64,000 bases of DNA from Polynucleobacter sp. 86C-FISCH (GTDB lineage Bacteria; Pseudomonadota; Gammaproteobacteria; Burkholderiales; Burkholderiaceae). Shown piece by piece: positions 25,998 to 37,693 of this stretch (within the stretch, counting starts at the first letter, position 1; each line of letters begins with the position of its first letter). The stretch lies in NCBI RefSeq assembly GCF_018882415.1, contig NZ_JACVOL010000001.1:907531-971530 (forward strand), read 5' to 3'. The notes under the pieces are model-generated. The model was not told the DNA's origin. It worked only from the letters and a program-made list of their open reading frames with translations, and made no database searches. A program made the translations under genes and the position numbers.

Positions 25998-27422
25998 ATG
26001 AGCAACTTACACAATCCCCCCGCCTTGAATTCAATCAGCCCACTGGGATTTTGGGATGATGCCATTGGCATTTTATCTCGCGAACTGTCGCCCCAACAGT
26101 TTAAAACATGGATTCAGCCCCTAACTTTATTATCCTTCGTTGAAAGTGATGACTCACTAACAATAGGTGCGCCAAACCGCTTTAAGTTAGATTGGATCAA
26201 GAAAACTTTTGCCGACCGCTTTCAAGAGTTGGCATCTCAGTACTTTGGTCGCCCTATAAATGTAGGATTTACATTGGCGACCGAGGCAAATCCAGAGAGC
26301 AATAAAACGATTGCGCCTGAAGAAGTACAACAAAAAGCGGATGCTCCAGAAGCTGTAGAGCCTGTTATTTCTGTCGAAGAAGGGGGTTTTGAGATTGAGG
26401 ACCACTCAAAACTAAACCCAAATCTCACATTCGAAACATTTGTGACTGGTAAAGCAAACCAGTTGGCACGAGCTGCGTCAATTCAAGTTGCCCACAATCC
26501 AGGCACCTCGTATAACCCCATGTTTTTATACGGTGGTGTGGGTCTAGGTAAAACACATTTGATCCACGCAATCGGGAACCATCTTCTTAAAGAGAAGCCC
26601 AACGCCAGAATCCGCTACATCCATGCAGAACAATATGTTTCGGACGTGGTGCGCGCCTACCAACAAAAGGCTTTTGACCGCTTTAAGCGCTACTATCACT
26701 CCTTAGACCTTCTGTTAATTGACGATATTCAGTTTTTTAGTGGGAAGTCCAGGACTCAGGAAGAGTTTTTCTATGCTTTTGAGGCTCTGCTAAGTAATAA
26801 ATCCCAAGTCATTATTACTAGTGATACCTACCCCAAAGAAATGGCGGGTATCGATGATCGACTTATATCCCGCTTTGATTCAGGCTTAACTGTTGCAATT
26901 GAGCCCCCAGAGCTTGAAATGCGGGTTGCTATTTTGATGAAGAAGGCAATTAATGAGGGTATCCCCATGAGTGAGGATGTCGCTTTCTTTGTGGCAAAAC
27001 ACCTTCGCTCAAACGTTAGAGAGCTTGAGGGGGCTTTAAGAAAGATTTTGGCTTTTGTACGCTTTCATGGCAAAGAGGTAACTATTGAGGTTGCTAGAAC
27101 GGCGCTGAAGGACTTGCTGTCAATTCAAAATCGACAAATTTCTGTGGAAAACATCCAAAAATCCGTTGCTGATTTTTATAGTATTAAGGTTGCGGATATG
27201 TATTCAAAGAAGCGCCCAGCAAACATAGCCAGACCCCGCCAAATCGCGATGTTTATGGCTAAAGAGTTGACACAAAAAAGTCTTCCAGAGATTGGGGAGT
27301 TATTCGGTGGTAGGGATCACACAACGGTTTTACATGCGGTTCGCAAGATTGCAGACGAGCGTTCGCACGACAGTCAGCTGAATCATGAAATTCACGTTAT
27401 TGAACAAACCTTGAAAGCTTAA
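25998..27422 (+). CDS. dnaA: Chromosomal replication initiator DnaA
   Basis: This 474-residue AAA+ initiator binds DnaA boxes and opens the origin. Domain I is at the N-terminus ([26 protein letters not shown]). An acidic variable linker follows, then the AAA+ core with Walker [11 protein letters not shown] and Walker [14 protein letters not shown], and the C-terminal DNA-binding domain with the signature [13 protein letters not shown] chose the ATG at 25998 because an upstream in-frame TTG lies inside a DnaA box and would add 15 non-family residues. dnaN and gyrB follow. Confidence 0.97.
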   Translation: MSNLHNPPALNSISPLGFWDDAIGILSRELSPQQFKTWIQPLTLLSFVESDDSLTIGAPNRFKLDWIKKTFADRFQELASQYFGRPINVGFTLATEANPESNKTIAPEEVQQKADAPEAVEPVISVEEGGFEIEDHSKLNPNLTFETFVTGKANQLARAASIQVAHNPGTSYNPMFLYGGVGLGKTHLIHAIGNHLLKEKPNARIRYIHAEQYVSDVVRAYQQKAFDRFKRYYHSLDLLLIDDIQFFSGKSRTQEEFFYAFEALLSNKSQVIITSDTYPKEMAGIDDRLISRFDSGLTVAIEPPELEMRVAILMKKAINEGIPMSEDVAFFVAKHLRSNVRELEGALRKILAFVRFHGKEVTIEVARTALKDLLSIQNRQISVENIQKSVADFYSIKVADMYSKKRPANIARPRQIAMFMAKELTQKSLPEIGELFGGRDHTTVLHAVRKIADERSHDSQLNHEIHVIEQTLKA

Positions 27423-27685
27423 TTCTGGGCTGTGGATAAGGTTGTGGAGAACCCCAGGGATAAGTTTGGGGATTACATGTGGATAAATTGTGGAAAGTCT
27501 CAGCTTCATGCAAAAATAGGGTGTTGATAAAAAGTTATCCCCGTTTTATGCAGTGCTTATACAAAAGTTTTCCACAGGTTTTTTAGCGTTTAAGGTGTTG
27601 TTTTATAGGGTGTTTTTGACTTATCCACGGAATTTCAAACCCTTATTACTATTACTACTAAGATATATACAAGGATTTAAAAGCA
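27423..27685. other. Probable replication origin (oriC) between dnaA and dnaN
   Basis: This non-coding stretch holds perfect DnaA boxes at 27431-27439 and 27478-27486 (TGTGGATAA) and a one-mismatch box TTATCCACG at 27621-27629. Weaker boxes lie at 27522-27530, 27535-27543 and 27568-27576. An AT-rich segment follows, with the triplet run at 27643-27660. Gene direction switches near here: mostly minus to the left, plus to the right. Together these mark oriC. Confidence 0.85.
27643..27660 (-). promoter_or_regulatory. Candidate DnaA-trio element
   Basis: Read on the minus strand, this is six successive triplets TAG TAG TAA TAG TAA TAA, then GGG and, 10 bp further, a DnaA box (CGTGGATAA). DnaA-trios follow the rule (T/A)A(G/A) repeated toward a box, separated by a G/C-rich bit, which is what is seen here, though the gap is longer than in Bacillus subtilis. 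Confidence 0.6.
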
Positions 27686-28801
27686 ATGCAACTCGTTAAC
27701 ACTTCACGCGATAACTTACTAAAACCTCTTCAGGTTGTTAGTGGAATTGTTGAACGCAGACATACACTGCCAATTTTGGCAAACCTACTGTTTAAAAAAG
27801 TAGGTGAAAAAGTTTCTTTTATCTCTACTGATATTGAAATACAAATTACAACTAATGCCAATTTTGGCGTTGGTTCTGAAGACGTAACAACCACTGTTGC
27901 TGCAAGAAAATTATTGGATATTTTGCGCGCCTTGCCTGAGGGGCCGGTTTCTTTAAATCTTAAAGATAACAAGATGGTTGTTCAGAGTGGTAAGAGCCGC
28001 TTTTCTTTGCAAACACTATCTGCAACTGAGTTTCCTGTAATGCAGAGCGTTGGTGAAGTTACTGCTGCATGGAAGATGTCTCAGAAAAGTTTCCGTCAAT
28101 TAATTAGCCAGGTGCATTTTTCAATGGCGCAGCAAGATATTCGTTACTACTTGAACGGTATGTTGTTGGTGATTGAGGGTAAGGATGTTGTTGCTGTTGC
28201 AACAGACGGCCATCGTCTTGCGTATTCACAGGTTGAGTTGGCTGAAGCGCCATCCGGCTCAGGTCAGAAGCAGGAAATCATCATTCCACGCAAAACTATT
28301 TTGGAGTGTCAGCATTTATTAGAAGACTCTGAAGAGCCTCTTGAGATTAGTTTGACTGCAAACCAGGTGAAATTCTCCTTTGGTGATATTGAATTAATCT
28401 CAAAACTGGTTGAAGGTAAATTCCCAGATTTCCAAAGAGTGATTCCTAAAGGTCAAAAAAACTCATTAGTGGTTGGTAGAGATGCATTGCAATCTGCCCT
28501 TCAACGTGCTGCCATTTTGACCACCGATAAATTCAAGGGTGTTCGGTTCTCTTTATCTCCTAATCGCATCACAATTCAATCAACCAACGCCGAGCAAGAA
28601 GAAGCGCAAGAAGAGATTGAGACTGAGTACTCAGGTGATGCGGTGGAGATTGGGTTTAACGTGAGTTACTTACTTGATGTTTTATCAAACCTCAAGAACG
28701 AAAAGATTCAAATTAGTTTGGGTGATGCGAATAGTAGTGCTGTAGTTACTCTGCCTGGCTCAGAGAGCTTTAAGTATGTTGTGATGCCAATGCGTATTTA
28801 A
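27686..28801 (+). CDS. dnaN: DNA polymerase III sliding clamp (beta subunit)
   Basis: This 371-residue protein forms the ring clamp of the replicase. It has three repeated clamp domains of about 120 residues, with family stretches such as RHTLPILANLLF, VATDGHRLAYSQ, KGVRFSLSPNRITIQSTNAEQEEA and the C-terminal VMPMRI. Length matches the family. It follows oriC and precedes gyrB by 11 bp. Confidence 0.96.
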   Translation: MQLVNTSRDNLLKPLQVVSGIVERRHTLPILANLLFKKVGEKVSFISTDIEIQITTNANFGVGSEDVTTTVAARKLLDILRALPEGPVSLNLKDNKMVVQSGKSRFSLQTLSATEFPVMQSVGEVTAAWKMSQKSFRQLISQVHFSMAQQDIRYYLNGMLLVIEGKDVVAVATDGHRLAYSQVELAEAPSGSGQKQEIIIPRKTILECQHLLEDSEEPLEISLTANQVKFSFGDIELISKLVEGKFPDFQRVIPKGQKNSLVVGRDALQSALQRAAILTTDKFKGVRFSLSPNRITIQSTNAEQEEAQEEIETEYSGDAVEIGFNVSYLLDVLSNLKNEKIQISLGDANSSAVVTLPGSESFKYVVMPMRI

Positions 28802-28806
28802 CTTAG

Positions 28807-31311
<2,505 letters not shown>

Positions 31312-31313
31312 AA

Positions 31314-31808
31314 ATGGCTGACAAAAAATTAAAACCACCAAAGGTGGACAGATCTTCTATTGTTGTTAAATCCTCTCCAATTCATGGCAAGGGTGTTTTT
31401 GTTGCGAAGCCAATTAAAAAAGGTGAGGCAATCATTGAATACAAGGGTGAGCGCATTAGTTGGAAGTTGGCTGAAAAGCGTCATCCACATGATCCCAAAG
31501 ACCCCAACCATACCTTTTACTTTTCACTAGAGGATGGTCGTGTAATCGATGCAAAGTATGGCGGCAATGCTGCGCGCTGGATCAACCACTCCTGCAAGCC
31601 TAGTTGTGAAACCCGTGAAGATACTTTCGACGGCGAGCCAAGGGTGTTTATTTATGCAAAGCGCGCCCTCAAAGTTGGTGAAGAGTTGTTTTATGACTAT
31701 TCACTAGATATCGAGGGAAAAATTACCAAGCAAATGAAAAAAGATTACGAATGTCGCTGTGGTGCTAAAAAGTGTCGCGGCACCATGTTGGCAACAAAAG
31801 AGAAGTAA
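31314..31808 (+). CDS. SET-domain protein-lysine methyltransferase
   Basis: This 164-residue protein is a compact SET enzyme, expected to methylate lysines with S-adenosylmethionine. Core motifs are HGKGVFVAKPIKKGEAIIEYKGE, the knot motif RWINHSCKPSCE (about 88-99), GEELFYDYSLD and a post-SET zinc cluster CRCGAKKCRG (about 147-156) that pairs with the NHSC cysteine. SET domains are best known from eukaryotic histone methylation; the bacterial target is unknown. The gene lies 2 bp after gyrB, so it is probably cotranscribed. Confidence 0.88.
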   Translation: MADKKLKPPKVDRSSIVVKSSPIHGKGVFVAKPIKKGEAIIEYKGERISWKLAEKRHPHDPKDPNHTFYFSLEDGRVIDAKYGGNAARWINHSCKPSCETREDTFDGEPRVFIYAKRALKVGEELFYDYSLDIEGKITKQMKKDYECRCGAKKCRGTMLATKEK

Positions 31809-31816
31809 AAATTTCT

Positions 31817-32032
31817 ATGTTGTTTGTAACAATTCAAGAGCTAGAGGCAGCAATTAATTATTGGCGCAGTCAATCACCGTCAGAGGGTGATGAGTTGCGC
31901 CTTTGCCCTGAGGCCTCAGCGCTTGCCAAGCCTTACGCCCTCATGATTGTGCAGGGTGCCCAACGGGTGCCGGTCGATGTTCTCGATGACATGGCTCGTT
32001 CTGCAATTCAACAATTTCAAAAAATAGCTTAA
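31817..32032 (+). CDS. DUF3717 small protein
   Basis: This 71-residue protein (MLFVTIQELEAAINYWRSQSP and later LCPEASALAKPYALMI) resembles DUF3717, a Burkholderiales family of unknown function. I chose the ATG at 31817; an upstream in-frame ATG lies inside the SET gene. No signal peptide or membrane segment. It sits between the SET gene and the transporter operon. Confidence 0.75.
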   Translation: MLFVTIQELEAAINYWRSQSPSEGDELRLCPEASALAKPYALMIVQGAQRVPVDVLDDMARSAIQQFQKIA

Positions 32033-32138
32033 ATATTTTTTGTTTGTCTTCCCCGAGTTGTTTAGGGTTATTGCTATATATAGCGAAGCTATCTTGGGGT
32101 ATTCTCATATTCTTGCTCCCAAGTAGGGGGTAGAGGGT

Positions 32139-32906
32139 ATGAGATTGCAAGAAACAATATTAAAAACAATTGGACTGGGAAAATCTTTCAAAGGATTTTC
32201 TGCGGTCACCGATGTGAACTTAGACGTCACCCGGGGAACCATTCACGCTTTGATTGGGCCCAATGGGGCTGGCAAGACTACTTGCTTCAATTTGTTAACC
32301 AAGTTCTTGGAGCCTAGTAGTGGCCAAATCCTATTTAATGGTTTAGACATTACCAATGAGGCCCCCGCACAGATTGCCCGTCGGGGGGTTATTCGCTCAT
32401 TTCAGATTTCAGCGGTTTTCCCCCATCTGACGGTTATTGAGAACGTTCGTGTTGCACTGCAGCGAGGATTGGGCACTGAATTCCACTTCTGGAAATCTGG
32501 CAACTCTTTAAATGTACTTAATGAGCGTGCTTTAGAACTCCTCCATGAGGTTGGGTTGGAAGACTTTGCTCATGAGGAAACCTTAAACCTGGCCTATGGT
32601 CGCAAAAGGGCGCTCGAAATTGCGACAACCTTAGCTATGGAGCCAGAGTTAATGCTCTTGGATGAGCCAACCCAGGGCATGGGTCACGAGGATGTAGAGC
32701 GTGTTACTGAGTTGATCGATCGGGTGGCTAAGGGCCGCACTATTCTCATGGTTGAGCACAACATGAAGGTGGTCTCTTCAATTGCTGACCGTATTACTGT
32801 TTTACAGCGAGGCTCGGTTCTTGCTGAGGGGTCTTATCATGAGGTTTCAAACAACCCATTGGTTGTTGAAGCCTATATGGGAAGTCATGGGGGAGACAAC
32901 CTATGA
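32139..32906 (+). CDS. ABC transporter ATPase, LivG type
   Basis: This 255-residue ATPase belongs to the branched-chain amino acid class (HAAT). It has Walker A GPNGAGKTTC, the HAAT-type signature LAYGRKRALEIA in place of LSGGQ, Walker B LMLLDEPTQGMG and the switch histidine in MVEHNMKVV. The gene leads a five-gene operon (ATPase, ATPase, binding protein, two permeases) and overlaps the next by 4 bp. The substrate cannot be told: HAAT systems carry branched-chain amino acids, amides, urea or aromatic acids. Confidence 0.9.
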   Translation: MRLQETILKTIGLGKSFKGFSAVTDVNLDVTRGTIHALIGPNGAGKTTCFNLLTKFLEPSSGQILFNGLDITNEAPAQIARRGVIRSFQISAVFPHLTVIENVRVALQRGLGTEFHFWKSGNSLNVLNERALELLHEVGLEDFAHEETLNLAYGRKRALEIATTLAMEPELMLLDEPTQGMGHEDVERVTELIDRVAKGRTILMVEHNMKVVSSIADRITVLQRGSVLAEGSYHEVSNNPLVVEAYMGSHGGDNL

Positions 32907-33607
32907 GCACCATGGCGCTAGAAGTTAAAAATTTAGAGTCTTGGTATGGGGAATCCCATATCTTGCACGGCGTAAATTTTGCTGTGCGTGATGGCGAAGT
33001 AGTGACCTTGCTTGGTAGAAATGGCGCCGGAAGAAGCACCATTCTTAAAACCATCTTGGGCTTAACCAGCAAAAGAACTGGTTCTGTAGAAATTTATGGC
33101 ACACAAACTATCGCTATGCCAACCTACAAGATTGCCCGTTTGGGTGTTGGGTTTTGCCCTGAAGAGCGCGGGATTTTTGCAAGCTTAAGCACCGAAGAGA
33201 ATTTGTTGCTTTTGCCGGAGATCGCTCCTGGCGGCATGGGTTTGGATGAGATCTATGAAATGTTTCCAAACCTCTATGAAAGAAGAAATAGCCCTGGCAC
33301 TCGTCTTTCTGGTGGTGAGCAACAAATGCTGGCCATGGCTCGTATTCTGAGAACGGGCGCTAAGCTTCTGTTGCTTGATGAAATTACCGAAGGTTTGGCT
33401 CCAGTTATTGTGCAAAAGCTTGGTGAGGTTGTAACCAGCCTGCGCAATAAGGGATTCACCATTGTTTTGGTTGAGCAGAATTTCCGTTTTGCGGCACCTT
33501 TGGCTGATCGCCACTATGTTGTTGAACATGGAAATGTGGTTGAGGTTGTAAATCAGAATGAGCTTGCTGAAAAAGCGGCTCTATTAAATGAGTATCTTGG
33601 TGTTTAG
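32903..33607 (+). CDS. ABC transporter ATPase, LivF type, with altered Walker A
   Basis: This 234-residue second ATPase of the transporter has the signature LSGGEQQMLAMAR, Walker B LLLLDEITEGL and switch LVEQNFRFA. Its Walker A reads GRNGAGRST, with arginine in place of the usual lysine (GxxGxGKST/T). Such a change often weakens ATP binding in other P-loop proteins; I recall similar GAGR variants in Betaproteobacteria, so it may be tolerated here, but this needs an alignment. Its start overlaps the previous gene by 4 bp. Confidence 0.88.
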   Translation: MSTMALEVKNLESWYGESHILHGVNFAVRDGEVVTLLGRNGAGRSTILKTILGLTSKRTGSVEIYGTQTIAMPTYKIARLGVGFCPEERGIFASLSTEENLLLLPEIAPGGMGLDEIYEMFPNLYERRNSPGTRLSGGEQQMLAMARILRTGAKLLLLDEITEGLAPVIVQKLGEVVTSLRNKGFTIVLVEQNFRFAAPLADRHYVVEHGNVVEVVNQNELAEKAALLNEYLGV

Positions 33608-33629
33608 TGGATTTCTATAGGAGATGGCA

Positions 33630-34856
33630 ATGAAGTTAAAGCAAATAACCGCGTGTCTGGTTGCGGCGACCATGTTTGGTTCAAACCCAGTGTTTGCGCA
33701 AAGCGCACCGAAGGTTAGTGGCGATGTTATTAAGATTGGTGTGTTGACCGACCTTTCCTCAACCTATTCTGACTTGGCTGGTCCAGGTGCTGTAATTGCT
33801 GCAAAGATGGCGATTGCGGATTTTTCTAAAGATGGCACAGTAATCGGCAAGAAGATTGAGTTAGTTAGCGCCGATCACCAGAACAAGGCTGACATTGCTG
33901 CAAACAAGGCTCGAGAGTGGTACGACAAAGACGGTGTAGACGTGATTGTTGAGTTGGTTTCAACTAACGTTGCTTTGGCTGTAATGGAAGTTGCCGAACA
34001 AAAGAACAAGATTACTTTGGTTTCTGGCGCAGCCTCTTTGCCAATTACCAACGAAAAATGTACCGCTAATAACGTACATTGGACTTATGACACTTACGCA
34101 CTTTCTAACGGCACAGCTAAAGCAGTTGTAAAGCAGGGCAAAAAGAATTGGTACTTCCTTACTGCTGACTACGCTTTCGGCGCGGCTTTGGAAAAAGACT
34201 CAACCAACGTTGTTAATGCGAACGGCGGCAAGGTTTTAGGAACCAGCAAGCACCCATTCCCAAACAGCGACTTTTCTTCCTACCTCTTGAAGGCTCAAGC
34301 TAGTGGTGCTGACGTAGTTGCTTTGGCAAACGCCGGGCAAGACACCATCAACAGTGTTAAGCAGGCTTCCGAGTTTGGTATCAATAAAAAGCAAACTGTT
34401 GTGCCTTTGTTGATGTTTATTACCGATGTTCACTCTTTGGGTTTAAATGCTGCTCAAGGCATGTACCTCACAGAAGGTTTCTACTGGGATAAAGACGACA
34501 AGACTCGTGCTTTTGCAAAACGCTTTATTTTGCAACATAAGCGCATGCCTTCCAGCGTTCAGGCAGGCGTTTACTCATCTGTTCTTGCTTACTTAAATGC
34601 CGTACAAAAAGCTGGCACCGATGACACCCAAGCGGTGATGAAGGCTTTGAAGTCTACAAACATTGATGATGGTTTGTTCAAAGGCAAGATTCGTGCTGAC
34701 GGCAAGTTTGAGCATGATATGTATTTGCTAGAAGTTAAGAAGCCATCTGACTCTAAGAGCCCATGGGACTATTACAACGTTAAGGCAGTTATTCCTGCTG
34801 CTGAAGCAACTCAACCACTTTCATTGTCACGATGCAAGCTGGTTACTAACAAGTAA
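33630..34856 (+). CDS. Periplasmic substrate-binding protein of the HAAT transporter
   Basis: This 408-residue protein has a signal peptide (MKLKQITACLVAATMFGSNPVFAQ) and the type I periplasmic binding fold with IKIGVLTDLSSTYSDLAGPG and KNWYFLTADYAFGAALEKD. I chose the ATG at 33630 because the ribosome site GGAG (33620-33623) is 6 bp before it; the ATG at 33624 directly touches that site. It resembles LivK-type proteins but the ligand is unknown. It is cotranscribed with the ATPase and permease genes. Confidence 0.9.
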   Translation: MKLKQITACLVAATMFGSNPVFAQSAPKVSGDVIKIGVLTDLSSTYSDLAGPGAVIAAKMAIADFSKDGTVIGKKIELVSADHQNKADIAANKAREWYDKDGVDVIVELVSTNVALAVMEVAEQKNKITLVSGAASLPITNEKCTANNVHWTYDTYALSNGTAKAVVKQGKKNWYFLTADYAFGAALEKDSTNVVNANGGKVLGTSKHPFPNSDFSSYLLKAQASGADVVALANAGQDTINSVKQASEFGINKKQTVVPLLMFITDVHSLGLNAAQGMYLTEGFYWDKDDKTRAFAKRFILQHKRMPSSVQAGVYSSVLAYLNAVQKAGTDDTQAVMKALKSTNIDDGLFKGKIRADGKFEHDMYLLEVKKPSDSKSPWDYYNVKAVIPAAEATQPLSLSRCKLVTNK

Positions 34857-34872
34857 TTGATCTCTATTAAGT

Positions 34873-35793
34873 ATGTTTGAACTTCTTGGAATTACCCCTC
34901 AAGGGCTGGTTGCCCAGCTCTTGGTGGGGCTTATTAATGGCTCTTTCTATGCCATATTGAGTTTGGGATTGGCCATTATTTTTGGCCTTCTCAACATCAT
35001 TAATTTTGCGCATGGTGCTCAGTACACCATGGGTGCATTTATTGCTTGGATTGGTTTAACTCAAATCAGTCAATGGCTCGGCTTTCCTGAGCTATCAATC
35101 AATTATTGGTTTGCTTTAATTGTTGTCCCGTTGGTTTTGGCGGGCTTCGGTTTAATTCTGGAGCGCACGATGCTGCGCCGTCTGTATCACTTAGACCATT
35201 TATATGGTCTTTTGCTGACATTTGGTTTGGCACTCATTATTGAGGGCATGTTCCGTCATTGGTACGGAATCTCTGGTGAGAGCTATCCAGCCCCAGAGAT
35301 ACTGCAGGGCGCTATTCCCCTTGAGTCTCTCGGCATTATTTTGCCGAAGTATCGAGTATGGGTGGTGATCATCTCTCTGGTGGTTTGCTTCTCTACTTGG
35401 TACGTGATTGAAAGAACAAAGTTGGGCGCCTATTTGCGCGCTGGAACTGAAAACCCTAAATTACTACAAGCTTTCGGTATTAATGTTCCTTTAATGATTT
35501 CATTGGCTTACGCCTATGGTGTTGGCTTAGCTGGCTTTGCTGGTGTTTTAGCGGCCCCTATTTTTCAAGTAAACCCGCTAATGGGTTCTAACCTTATCAT
35601 CGTTGTTTTTGCGGTGGTGGTGATTGGCGGCATGGGCTCCATCATGGGCGCCATCTTGACTGGTTTGGGTTTAGGTTTGATTGAAGGCCTGACCAAAGTC
35701 TTTTACCCAGAAGCTTCTGGCGTTGTGATTTTTGTGATCATGGCAATTGTTTTGTTGGTTCGTCCTGCTGGACTGTTTGGGCGGGAGAAATAA
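34873..35793 (+). CDS. HAAT transporter permease, LivH type
   Basis: This 306-residue inner-membrane permease has about eight hydrophobic helices. Family hallmarks are LLVGLINGSFYAILSLGLAIIFGLLNIINFAHG at the N-terminus and the cytoplasmic coupling loop RAGTENPKLLQAFGINVP. The C-terminus ends in a short basic tail (GREK). It forms the pore together with the LivM-type protein that follows after 2 bp. Confidence 0.93.
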   Translation: MFELLGITPQGLVAQLLVGLINGSFYAILSLGLAIIFGLLNIINFAHGAQYTMGAFIAWIGLTQISQWLGFPELSINYWFALIVVPLVLAGFGLILERTMLRRLYHLDHLYGLLLTFGLALIIEGMFRHWYGISGESYPAPEILQGAIPLESLGIILPKYRVWVVIISLVVCFSTWYVIERTKLGAYLRAGTENPKLLQAFGINVPLMISLAYAYGVGLAGFAGVLAAPIFQVNPLMGSNLIIVVFAVVVIGGMGSIMGAILTGLGLGLIEGLTKVFYPEASGVVIFVIMAIVLLVRPAGLFGREK

Positions 35794-35795
35794 GC

Positions 35796-36725
35796 ATGAA
35801 TCCAAAAACAAAACTACTTTACGGAATTTTGGTCCTTATTGGACTGTTATTGCCATTCCAAGATTTTATTTACCTTGTGTTTGCGATGAAGGTTTTATGT
35901 TTCGCATTGTTTGCATGCGCATTTAATTTGCTTTTAGGTTTTACGGGCTTGCTGTCTTTTGGCCACGCTGCATTCTTTGGAACGGCGGCTTACATCACCG
36001 CTTACTTTTGCAAAGAAGCGGGCCTTTCCCCTGAATTGGGGATTATCTTGGGTGTTGTTGGCTCGGGGATTTTGGGCTTCTTAATTGGATCCCTGGCTAT
36101 TCGTAGGCAAGGAATCTACTTTGCGATGGTGACTTTGGCTCTTTCGCAAATGATTTATTTTTTAGCTGTTCAACTGCCTTTTACTGGTGGTGAGGACGGT
36201 ATTCAAGGCGTGCCTCGCGGAATGTTATTTGGTTTTATTGACCTAAAAGATGACGTAGCGATGTACTACTTTGTATTAGCTGTTTTCCTGTTTGGCTTCG
36301 CGTTGATCATGCGCGCGGTTCATTCACCATTTGGTCAGGTACTCAAAGCTATTCGCGAGAATGAGCCACGCGCCATTTCTTTGGGTTATGACGTCGATCG
36401 ATTTAAATTAATGTCGTTTGTTATTTCTGCGGCATTAGCTGGTCTCGCTGGATCAATGAAGTCCTTGGTGTTTCAGCTTGCAACACTTACTGACGTTCAT
36501 TGGCATATGTCGGGTGAAGTTGTATTGATGACTTTGCTTGGAGGAATGGGAACTATTCTTGGTCCAGTAGTTGGCGCAGGAATTGTTGTTGGTTTACAAA
36601 ACTATTTAGCCAATATTGGATCTTGGAGCACAATTGCTACCGGATTTATTTTTGTAATTTGCGTTCTAGCTTTCCGTCGCGGCGTTGTTGGTGAAATCGC
36701 TGCGCACTTCAAAAACAAAAACTAA
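35796..36725 (+). CDS. HAAT transporter permease, LivM type
   Basis: This 309-residue inner-membrane permease has about eight to ten hydrophobic helices. It carries FAFNLLLGFTGLLSFGHAAFFGTAAYITAY-type motifs and the coupling loop KAIRENEPRAISLGYDVDRFKLM. It is the last gene of the transporter operon; the hairpin at 36757-36788 may end the message. Confidence 0.93.
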   Translation: MNPKTKLLYGILVLIGLLLPFQDFIYLVFAMKVLCFALFACAFNLLLGFTGLLSFGHAAFFGTAAYITAYFCKEAGLSPELGIILGVVGSGILGFLIGSLAIRRQGIYFAMVTLALSQMIYFLAVQLPFTGGEDGIQGVPRGMLFGFIDLKDDVAMYYFVLAVFLFGFALIMRAVHSPFGQVLKAIRENEPRAISLGYDVDRFKLMSFVISAALAGLAGSMKSLVFQLATLTDVHWHMSGEVVLMTLLGGMGTILGPVVGAGIVVGLQNYLANIGSWSTIATGFIFVICVLAFRRGVVGEIAAHFKNKN

Positions 36726-36756
36726 TTTTTGTTTTTTCCTTTTATTATTTGGTTTT

Positions 36757-36788
36757 AGTGTGGCGTCAATTTTTAATTGCGTCACACT
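36757..36788 (+). terminator. Hairpin after the transporter operon
   Basis: Arms AGTGTGGCG (36757-36765) and CGTCACACT (36780-36788) plus AATT/AATT inside, with one mismatch and one bulge. The T-run afterwards is short, so a terminator role is probable but not certain. Confidence 0.5.
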
Positions 36789-36837
36789 CATTTAATTAAA
36801 AGAGACTCTCATCGAATTTTCAATTTATATCTGGCCA

Positions 36838-37587
36838 TTGCTTTTAGCGATGGCTTTTTTTGCCGGGCTGGTTGATGCGGTGGCTGGTGGTGGTGGCCTA
36901 ATTCAGGTCCCCGCTCTTTTTGCAGCCTACCCAGATGCGCCGCCCGCAACCCTGCTCTCAACCAATAAGGTGTCTGCGGTTGGTGGAACGCTCAATGCTG
37001 CGCGAAGATATTTACGGCATGTGTCTTTGCCATGGGCTGTAGTTGGCCCCGCAATTGTTGCGGGTTTTGTTGGCTCGTTGTTGGGTGCTAATGCGGTAAG
37101 CAACTTCCCGGCAGAACCACTTCGCAAGGCTTTGCCTTTTGTATTGTTATTTCTGTTGTTGTACACCTGGTTTCAGCCATCGCTCGGCGAAGCCCACGCG
37201 CCAAAAATCCTTGGACGCTTTCAACAACTTAAGGCAGCAATTCTTGGTTTAACAATTGGTTTTTATGACGGCTTCTTTGGACCGGGCACGGGCAGCTTCT
37301 TGCTGTTTGGTTTTGTTCGCTTCTTCAGCTTTGATTTTCTGCATGCTTCTGCTGCAACAAAGCTGGTAAACGTTGCAACTAATCTGGCGGCTATTTTGAT
37401 GTTAGCCAGCCTAGGGCAAATTAATTGGGCACTTGGGTTTGCCATGATGGTGGCCAATATTGCAGGCAGTCAGTTCGGAAGTCGTCTGGCAATTAAGCAT
37501 GGCAGCACCTTTGTTAGAAAGGCTTTTCTGCTTATTGTGAGCGTGTTAATTTTGAAGTCTGCTTGGGATGCCTATTTTTCTAATTAA
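36838..37587 (+). CDS. TSUP-family (TauE/SafE) membrane permease
   Basis: This protein of at least 249 residues is an integral membrane protein of the YfcA/TauE class, with the family opening FAGLVDAVAGGGGLIQVPALF. A second repeat is seen in GLTIGFYDGFFGPGTGSFL. Several long hydrophobic helices follow. Members move sulfur-containing or organic anions; the substrate is unknown. The start is a problem: the only usual codon is TTG at 36838, but homologues extend about nine residues further. The in-frame codons from an ATC at 36811 would give EFSIYIWPLLL, as expected. Confidence 0.85.
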   Translation: MLLAMAFFAGLVDAVAGGGGLIQVPALFAAYPDAPPATLLSTNKVSAVGGTLNAARRYLRHVSLPWAVVGPAIVAGFVGSLLGANAVSNFPAEPLRKALPFVLLFLLLYTWFQPSLGEAHAPKILGRFQQLKAAILGLTIGFYDGFFGPGTGSFLLFGFVRFFSFDFLHASAATKLVNVATNLAAILMLASLGQINWALGFAMMVANIAGSQFGSRLAIKHGSTFVRKAFLLIVSVLILKSAWDAYFSN

Positions 37588-37638
37588 ATCAATTACTTAG
37601 AAATACACCTTTTAGTTTTTAAGATATTTGCAATGTTT

Positions 37639-37654
37639 TGTTTCACGTGAAACA
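37639..37654. promoter_or_regulatory. parS site 1
   Basis: TGTTTCACGTGAAACA, a perfect 16-bp parS palindrome, the centromere site bound by ParB. It lies just upstream of mnmG, about 3.4 kb before parB and 10 kb from oriC. Confidence 0.97.
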
Positions 37655-37693
37655 AACAAAATGCTATGATCATCGCCCTATCTGAGGCAAATC

